Below, piece after piece: positions 1-2,899 of a stretch of 5,803 nt of DNA; the first letter of the stretch is position 1, and each line of letters starts with the position of its first letter. The position numbers were made by a program, and so were the translations under genes. This DNA comes from Intestinibacter sp. (lineage in GTDB: Bacteria; Bacillota; Clostridia; Peptostreptococcales; Peptostreptococcaceae): assembly GCF_022780145.1 (NCBI RefSeq), contig NZ_JALEXO010000037.1:1-5803 (forward strand), in the 5' to 3' direction. The notes under the pieces are model-generated. The model had not been told where the DNA came from, searched no databases, and saw nothing but the letters and a program-made list of their open reading frames with translations.

Positions 1-28
1 TGAGCCAGGATCAAACTCTCAAAATAAA
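1..28 (-). rRNA. rrs: 16S ribosomal RNA, 5' end only (partial)
   Basis: The minus strand here reads GAGAGTTTGATCCTGGCTCA, the near-universal 5' start of bacterial 16S rRNA (the site of the common 27F primer). The gene continues beyond base 1 of the window, so only about 28 nt are visible. The mature 5' end is placed at about 28 by alignment with the TTTAT-N-GAGAGTTTG start known in Bacillus; the exact end is uncertain by a few bases. It lies downstream of a 5S gene and two tRNAs on the same strand, with a leader of about 120 nt between the second tRNA and 16S. Confidence 0.93.
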
Positions 29-149
29 GCTTCATCTTGCTCAGACTAATCATTATCGAATATCTGGCTTGGTTTGTTGGTTTTAATTCGTGTGAATTAA
101 AGATTATATTTAACCTACTGTTTAATTTTCAAAGTTCTTAAATCTATTG
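29..149 (-). other. 16S leader (pre-rRNA spacer) with boxA-like motif and hairpin
   Basis: This spacer separates the CAT tRNA from 16S and contains no gene. At 118-138 the minus strand carries AACTTTGAAAATTAAACAG, which resembles the boxA-type antitermination sequence with CTTTGAAAA found in Firmicute rRNA leaders. At 82-101 there is a perfect 8-bp stem-loop, TTTAATTC-ACAC-GAATTAAA. No U-run follows it, so it is more likely a processing or folding element than a terminator. The remainder should pair with sequence beyond 16S for RNase III processing, but that partner lies outside the window. The boxA assignment rests on similarity only. Confidence 0.5.
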
Positions 150-226
150 TGGTGGGCCATCAGGGACTCGAACCCCGGGCCTACCGGTTATGAGCCGGGC
201 GCTCTAACCAACTGAGCTAATGGCCC
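150..226 (-). tRNA. tRNA with CAT anticodon (tRNA-Met, or lysidine-type tRNA-Ile2)
   Basis: A full 77-nt cloverleaf with encoded CCA (150-152). The acceptor stem is GGGCCAT/ATGGCCC, the D stem is GCTC/GAGC, the T stem is CGGGG/CCCTG with loop TTCGAGT, and the anticodon loop is CTCATAA. The CAT anticodon would by default be called Met. The CTCATAA loop and the C4-G69 and C5-G68 acceptor pairs resemble those of tRNA-Ile2, whose C34 is changed to lysidine by TilS; E. coli TilS uses these pairs for recognition. Initiator Met is unlikely: G1-C72 is a normal pair and there is no run of three G-C pairs at the base of the anticodon stem. Position 27-43 is a C-T mismatch. It sits 10 nt after tRNA-Leu in the same transcript. 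Confidence 0.9.
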
Positions 227-236
227 ACAATAAACA

Positions 237-326
237 TGGTGCCGAAGACCGGAATCGAACCGGTACGAGAGGTTAAGTCTCGCAGGATTTTAAGTCCTGT
301 GCGTCTGCCAGTTCCGCCACTTCGGC
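237..326 (-). tRNA. tRNA-Leu (TAA anticodon)
   Basis: A 90-nt class II tRNA with encoded CCA (237-239). The acceptor stem GCCGAAG/CTTCGGC is perfect. The anticodon stem is CAGGA/TCCTG with loop CTTAAAA, giving anticodon TAA (bases 290-292 on the plus strand), which reads UUA and UUG leucine codons. UUA is common in the AT-rich genes here. The long variable arm (CGAG...CTCG) is the hallmark of Leu/Ser/Tyr tRNAs, and the anticodon settles it as Leu. It begins about 5 nt after the 3' end of 5S rRNA with no terminator between, so the two are almost certainly processed from one precursor. Confidence 0.96.
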
Positions 327-331
327 ATACC

Positions 332-448
<117 letters not shown>

Positions 449-463
449 TTATTTTTATTTATT

Positions 464-485
464 TTGTACTGCTCAATCAGTACAA
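464..485 (-). repeat. Perfect 8-bp inverted repeat at the predicted rRNA transcription start
   Basis: TTGTACTG, a 6-base loop, then CAGTACAA: a perfect dyad of 22 bp. It begins about 6 nt downstream of the -10 hexamer, so it covers the predicted start point and the first 20 or so bases of the transcript. No U-run follows on either strand, so it is not an intrinsic terminator. It could be a 5'-end RNA hairpin that stabilises or guides processing of the precursor, or a DNA operator. The sequence does not decide between them. Confidence 0.6.
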
Positions 486-490
486 GTATA

Positions 491-519
491 ATAATACCAT
501 CTCATATTATTAATGTCAA
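491..519 (-). promoter_or_regulatory. Strong vegetative (sigma-A) promoter of the 5S-tRNA-16S unit
   Basis: On the minus strand a perfect -35 TTGACA (514-519) is followed by a 17-base spacer and a -10 TATTAT (491-496). A second TATACT hexamer follows at once (485-490) but its spacing would be 23. Just upstream (about 520-550) are A-runs on the minus strand, as expected of an UP element that binds the RNA polymerase alpha C-terminal domain. Predicted start is about 483-485, leaving a leader of about 36 nt before 5S. Position directly upstream of rRNA and near-consensus boxes make this a convincing rrn promoter. Confidence 0.85.
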
Positions 520-604
520 TATCTTTTTTTATATTTTTTTGTTTTTTTATTTTATTACATATATTCAGGTAAATATAATACATACATAGATATTATAATA
601 TCCT
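520..604 (-). other. AT-rich intergenic DNA with A-tracts (possible UP element)
   Basis: This stretch between the rRNA promoter and the sigB terminator has no gene. On the minus strand it contains phased runs of A: A7 or so at 525-531, 534-540 and 542-548. Their spacing of roughly 8-10 bases and position just upstream of the -35 hexamer fit an UP element and intrinsically bent DNA. The part from 560 to 604 shows only AT-rich sequence and no motif I can name. Confidence 0.4.
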
Positions 605-646
605 AAAAAAATAAAGAAGGTAATATTTCTAACAATATACCTTCTT
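605..646 (-). terminator. Rho-independent terminator of the sigB operon
   Basis: The minus strand forms a perfect 9-bp stem, AAGAAGGTA (638-646) with TACCTTCTT (614-622), around a 15-base loop, followed by TTATTTTTTT (605-613 region). It starts 9 nt after the sigB stop codon. It insulates the stress operon from the rRNA promoter that begins about 90 bp further on. Confidence 0.9.
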
Positions 647-655
647 ATAAATATT

Positions 656-1426
656 TTACTTTTCATATTCTTTTCTTAACTTCTCTACTATCTTTCGCTC
701 TATTCTAGAAATAGTCATTTGAGATATATTTAATTCTTTTGCTAGAGCTGACTGAGTTTTTTCTTCAAAAAATCTTCCTTTAAATATCTTAACCTCTAAT
801 TCATTCAATTTACCCACAAATTTATCCACAAAATCTTTATATTCTATGTTAATGAAACTATCTTCATACTCTCCTAATCTATCTATCAAAGTTATCTCTG
901 AGTCTTCTGAATCACTATTCACAGGAGTATCTAAGGAAACTGGTTGATATCCGTATGATGCTTCTAATGCTTCTAATACTTCCTCTTCCTTGCACCCTAT
1001 AAAATCAGCTATATCCTTTACTTTAGGTTTTTTCTTATCCTTTTGTTCTAATATAAGTTTTGCTTCATTTACTTTTTTATTTAATTCTTGAACTCTTCTT
1101 GGCACTCTCATAGTCCAAACTTTATCTCTAAAATATTTTTTAATTTCACCTATTATAGTAGGCGTAGCAAAACTAGAAAATTCATATCCCTTCGACATGT
1201 CATAGCGTTCTACTGCATAGATAAGTGCTAAAGATCCTACCTGATATAAATCTTCAAATTCTACTCCTTTATTAACATACTTTTTAGCAAGAATATTGAC
1301 TAAGTAAAGATTTTTCTCTACCAAAATATCTCTGATTTCTTTATTACTTTTATCCTTACTATAAATATAAAAAAGTTCTTTATTGTCCATATCTAGATAA
1401 TTGGTAACAGATGATATAGGCTTCAT
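656..1426 (-). CDS. sigB: RNA polymerase sigma factor SigB (SigB/SigF/SigG family)
   Basis: A 256-aa sigma factor of the general stress type, which directs RNA polymerase to stress promoters. Region 2 runs about residues 35-105, with the core-binding segment EFEDLYQVGSLALIYAVERYD and the DNA-melting/-10 segment FSSFATPTIIGEIKKYFRD. Region 3 follows with MRVPRRVQEL (106-115) and about 120-160. Region 4 ends the protein with the -35-binding helix-turn-helix TQSALAKELNISQMTISRIE (224-243). The family also holds sporulation factors SigF and SigG, but the preceding rsbV and rsbW and the lack of spoIIA-type neighbours favour SigB. The ATG overlaps the rsbW stop as TAATG, implying translational coupling, and GGAG lies about 10 nt upstream inside rsbW. 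Met13 is a poorer start because no ribosome binding site precedes it. The operon terminator follows 9 nt after the stop. Confidence 0.93.
   Translation of the reverse strand: MKPISSVTNYLDMDNKELFYIYSKDKSNKEIRDILVEKNLYLVNILAKKYVNKGVEFEDLYQVGSLALIYAVERYDMSKGYEFSSFATPTIIGEIKKYFRDKVWTMRVPRRVQELNKKVNEAKLILEQKDKKKPKVKDIADFIGCKEEEVLEALEASYGYQPVSLDTPVNSDSEDSEITLIDRLGEYEDSFINIEYKDFVDKFVGKLNELEVKIFKGRFFEEKTQSALAKELNISQMTISRIERKIVEKLRKEYEK
822..830 (+). promoter_or_regulatory. Consensus DnaA box (TTATCCACA) inside sigB
   Basis: A perfect TTATCCACA on the plus strand. A one-mismatch copy, TTACCCACA, lies 12 bp away at 810-818. Both arise in sigB codons for a Phe-Val-Asp-Lys / Phe-Val-Gly-Lys repeat (residues 199-206), so coding constraint may explain them. 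Binding by DnaA is possible but unproven. Confidence 0.4.
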
Positions 1427-1833
1427 TAATTATCAACTCCTAAATATTTTGTCATTTTTATAGTGGTTCCACTATCTACATCAGATTTTATCATTACATC
1501 ATCCATCAAACTCTCTATTATGAACAAGCCCAATCCACTTTCCTTTGGCTCATTTAAATTAGGTTTATCCACAGAATCAACATTATATCCTTTTCCATTG
1601 TCTATTATTTCTATAGTTAAACCATTTTCAAATATTGTATATTCTACATAAAACTTATTCTCTGAACTATGTTTTATTGCATTTGTACAAGCCTCAGAAA
1701 CAGCAACCTTAATATCTTCTATATCATCTAAACAAAACCCTATTTTATTTGCTATTCCTGATGTAGTTAATCTTACAACACTTACATATTGTGGGTTAGA
1801 AGCAATTTCCATTTTTATAATCTCAAAATTCAA
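1426..1833 (-). CDS. rsbW: Serine-protein kinase RsbW (anti-sigma-B factor)
   Basis: A 135-aa GHKL-fold kinase that binds SigB and holds it inactive, and that phosphorylates RsbV. The ATP-binding motifs are visible in order: the N box with E47 and N51 in SEACTNAIKHS, the G1 box IDNGKGYN with D78, and the G2 box ESGLGLFIIE (98-107). Length matches RsbW/SpoIIAB proteins. It could formally be SpoIIAB, but partner genes argue for RsbW. The start codon is TTG (1831-1833), chosen because GGAGG (1841-1845) sits 7 nt upstream and the next Met (residue 8) lacks such a site. It begins 2 nt after the rsbV stop and its stop overlaps the sigB ATG by one base, so synthesis of the three partners is probably coupled. 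Confidence 0.92.
   Translation of the reverse strand: MNFEIIKMEIASNPQYVSVVRLTTSGIANKIGFCLDDIEDIKVAVSEACTNAIKHSSENKFYVEYTIFENGLTIEIIDNGKGYNVDSVDKPNLNEPKESGLGLFIIESLMDDVMIKSDVDSGTTIKMTKYLGVDN
1565..1573 (+). promoter_or_regulatory. Consensus DnaA box (TTATCCACA) inside rsbW
   Basis: A perfect TTATCCACA on the plus strand, in the same orientation as those at 822 and 2825. It falls on Val-Asp-Lys codons (residues 88-90), so it may be a coding by-product. Confidence 0.4.
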
Positions 1834-1845
1834 TTCTATCCCTCC
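1834..1845 (-). promoter_or_regulatory. Ribosome binding site that fixes the TTG start of rsbW
   Basis: GGAGG at 1841-1845 with a 7-nt spacer to TTG at 1833-1831. The site lies within the last codons and stop of rsbV, so ribosomes finishing rsbV uncover or reach it directly. Confidence 0.8.
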
Positions 1846-2153
1846 ATTTTAAATATTTTATCTAATCCTGTTATAGAAAAAATCTTTTTAACATTATCTT
1901 TAGGCGATTCTATGTATATTTCTTTGTTTTGAACTTTTATTCTTTTTAAAACTCCTATCATAACACCTAAACCTGTTGAATCTATATAATCTAAATTACT
2001 CAAATCAAATCTTATACTTCTTATCTCTTTATCAATTAATTTGTATAAATACTCTTTAAATTGATCTGCTGTCGATACATCTAATTCACCAATGACATAG
2101 ACATCCCAAAAATCAGTGTCAATGTCATTTTTTAAATTCACATCAATAGACAT
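1836..2153 (-). CDS. rsbV: Anti-sigma-B factor antagonist RsbV (STAS domain)
   Basis: A 105-aa single STAS-domain protein. In its unphosphorylated form it binds RsbW and releases SigB; RsbW inactivates it by phosphorylation. The signature LDYIDSTGLGVMIG (54-67) contains the expected phospho-acceptor Ser59, matching the DSTGLG motif of RsbV and SpoIIAA. The ATG start is preceded by AGGAGG with a 7-nt spacer, one of the strongest sites in the window. It lies 25 nt after the DUF948 gene and 2 nt before rsbW. A phosphatase of the PP2C type is needed to reactivate RsbV. None is encoded in this operon, unlike Bacillus with RsbU/RsbP; in C. difficile RsbZ, encoded elsewhere, does this job. Confidence 0.93.
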   Translation of the reverse strand: MSIDVNLKNDIDTDFWDVYVIGELDVSTADQFKEYLYKLIDKEIRSIRFDLSNLDYIDSTGLGVMIGVLKRIKVQNKEIYIESPKDNVKKIFSITGLDKIFKMEG

Positions 2154-2178
2154 TTATAAACCTCCTAAATTATTGCAA

Positions 2179-2436
2179 TTATTTTTTAAAGACCCTTAAA
2201 ACTTTAAAAAATCCTGTTATTTTTTCAACTATATCTAGTATACTTCTTACATCTGATGTTATCTCAGCTGCATTATCTATTATTTCACTTATGTTTTTTT
2301 CGTTGTAATCAATTATTTTATTAACTCTATCTATTGTCTTTGTAGCTGAATTCAATGTTTTAGCTATGTATATAGCTATTACTAATATCGCTACTCCAAA
2401 TAAAACAGCCCCTACTTGCCACCCAATTGCATTCAT
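2179..2436 (-). CDS. DUF948 small membrane protein (YtxG-like)
   Basis: An 85-aa protein with one membrane segment at about residues 6-26 (WQVGAVLFGVAILVIAIYIA), followed by a polar, probably coiled-coil helix of about 50 residues (TLNSATKTIDRVNKIIDYNE onward) and a basic end (FKVLRVFKK). This is the layout of DUF948 proteins such as Bacillus YtxG. Molecular function is unknown. The ATG overlaps the preceding ytxH stop as TAATG, and GGAGAG lies upstream at about 2446-2451. In Bacillus subtilis ytxG and ytxH form an operon under stress sigma control; here the pair sits directly ahead of rsbV-rsbW-sigB, so a cell-envelope stress role is a fair inference. Family assignment is from overall pattern, not a profile search. 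Confidence 0.8.
   Translation of the reverse strand: MNAIGWQVGAVLFGVAILVIAIYIAKTLNSATKTIDRVNKIIDYNEKNISEIIDNAAEITSDVRSILDIVEKITGFFKVLRVFKK
2182..2211 (-). repeat. Perfect 10-bp AT-rich inverted repeat at the end of the DUF948 gene
   Basis: TTTTTTAAAG (2202-2211 complement) and CTTTAAAAAA pair perfectly around a 10-base loop, overlapping the last codons and stop of the DUF948 gene (Lys-Val-Leu-Arg-Val-Phe-Lys-Lys). Only one pair is G-C, so the hairpin would be weak. It lies just upstream of the rsbV ribosome binding site. It may be chance in AT-rich DNA. Confidence 0.35.
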
Positions 2437-2717
2437 TATTTACTCTCTCCTTCTTCATCAAATGTTCTGCTAACTACTATATCCTCTTCTTCTATTTCCA
2501 TTTTTTCTTGTGCTAAATCATCTTTTATTTCAGATACTTTTTCTTTGACTTCTTCAAAAGTTTCATGTAGAACATCTTTTGGATTTTCTTTTATAGTATC
2601 TATTTTTTTCTTGGCATCCTCTCTTAATTCGCTGCCTTTTTTAGGTGCTAAAAATATTCCCATAAAAAATCCTATTATTACTCCTATTGTTAATACTTTT
2701 CCTCTTTTTTTACTCAT
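2436..2717 (-). CDS. YtxH-family membrane-anchored protein
   Basis: A 93-aa protein, first gene of the sigB operon. After a basic start (MSKKRGK) comes a glycine-rich hydrophobic segment, residues 8-23, ending in the motif FLAPKKGSELRE (22-33), which is the family mark of YtxH (glycine-rich membrane helix, then AP-KG-x-x-R). The rest is a charged helix with many Lys and Glu and a strongly acidic C-terminus, probably coiled-coil and cytoplasmic. No catalytic residue is apparent and the biochemical role is unknown. The ATG is preceded by AAAGGAG with a 9-nt spacer. Its stop overlaps the ATG of the DUF948 gene. Bacillus YtxH belongs to a stress-induced operon, consistent with the neighbourhood here. 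Confidence 0.83.
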   Translation of the reverse strand: MSKKRGKVLTIGVIIGFFMGIFLAPKKGSELREDAKKKIDTIKENPKDVLHETFEEVKEKVSEIKDDLAQEKMEIEEEDIVVSRTFDEEGESK

Positions 2718-2870
2718 ATTACATAGCTCCTTTCAAGTTAATATATTTATATTATATATTACATTGTGTATTGATTATATATTATTTATTCAAAATAAAG
2801 AAATATTTATTTTAAAAGCTATATTTATCCACAATTTATACACATCTAAAATTAATATTCTATACTATAA
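2718..2870 (-). promoter_or_regulatory. Intergenic region likely to hold the ytxH-sigB operon promoter
   Basis: This gap follows the gyrA terminator and precedes the first stress-operon gene, so a promoter is expected. Two exact TATAAT hexamers lie on the minus strand at 2774-2779 and 2751-2756, but neither has a good -35 at 16-18 bases. I found no SigB-type promoter (GTTT then GGGTA) either, so autoregulation is not supported from sequence. The tandem DnaA boxes at 2825-2844 are upstream of both -10 candidates. Presence of a promoter is inference; its exact position is unresolved. Confidence 0.4.
2825..2844 (+). promoter_or_regulatory. Two tandem DnaA boxes between gyrA and ytxH
   Basis: TTATCCACA (2825-2833) and TTATACACA (2836-2844) both fit the strict DnaA consensus TTATNCACA. 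They point the same way and are 11 bp apart start to start, which places them on the same face of the helix. They lie in non-coding DNA, so no coding constraint explains them. DnaA binding here could regulate the downstream operon, or titrate DnaA near the origin, which is expected to be close because gyrB-gyrA usually lies just downstream of dnaA-dnaN-recF. Confidence 0.6.
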
Positions 2871-2899
2871 ATAAAAAGAATAGGTGTTACCCTATTCTT
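2871..2899 (-). terminator. Rho-independent terminator of gyrBA, overlapping the gyrA stop codon
   Basis: The minus strand forms a perfect 9-bp stem, AAGAATAGG (2891-2899) with CCTATTCTT (2876-2884), around the loop GTAACA, followed by TTTTTATTTAT. The 5' arm includes the last two Glu codons of gyrA and its TAG stop (2892-2894), so a ribosome terminating on gyrA would cover half of the stem. Confidence 0.87.

Noticed and set aside
464..485. Inverted repeat considered as a transcription terminator
   Set aside because: No T-run follows on either strand, and it lies downstream of the rRNA promoter where termination would silence the operon.
1463..1651. Plus-strand open frame of 62 codons inside rsbW
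   Set aside because: Antisense to a clear GHKL kinase gene, with no recognisable protein and no supporting ribosome binding site.
656..1833. Sporulation spoIIAB-sigF identity for the kinase and sigma pair
   Set aside because: The families are related, but the gyrBA-linked context with ytxH and DUF948 ahead of the antagonist gene matches the sigB locus; this should still be confirmed by a phylogeny.
2154..2260. Possible SigB-type promoter directly upstream of rsbV (GTTTTAAGGGTC on the minus strand)
   Set aside because: The GTTT-like and GGGT-like parts are adjacent, without the 12-17 base spacer, and they are gene-end codons of the DUF948 protein.
2416..2874. Plus-strand open frame of 152 codons, Ser- and Ile-rich
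   Set aside because: It is antisense to ytxH and runs through the intergenic region; it begins at TTG with no ribosome binding site, and its composition is what the complement of an AT-rich gene gives.
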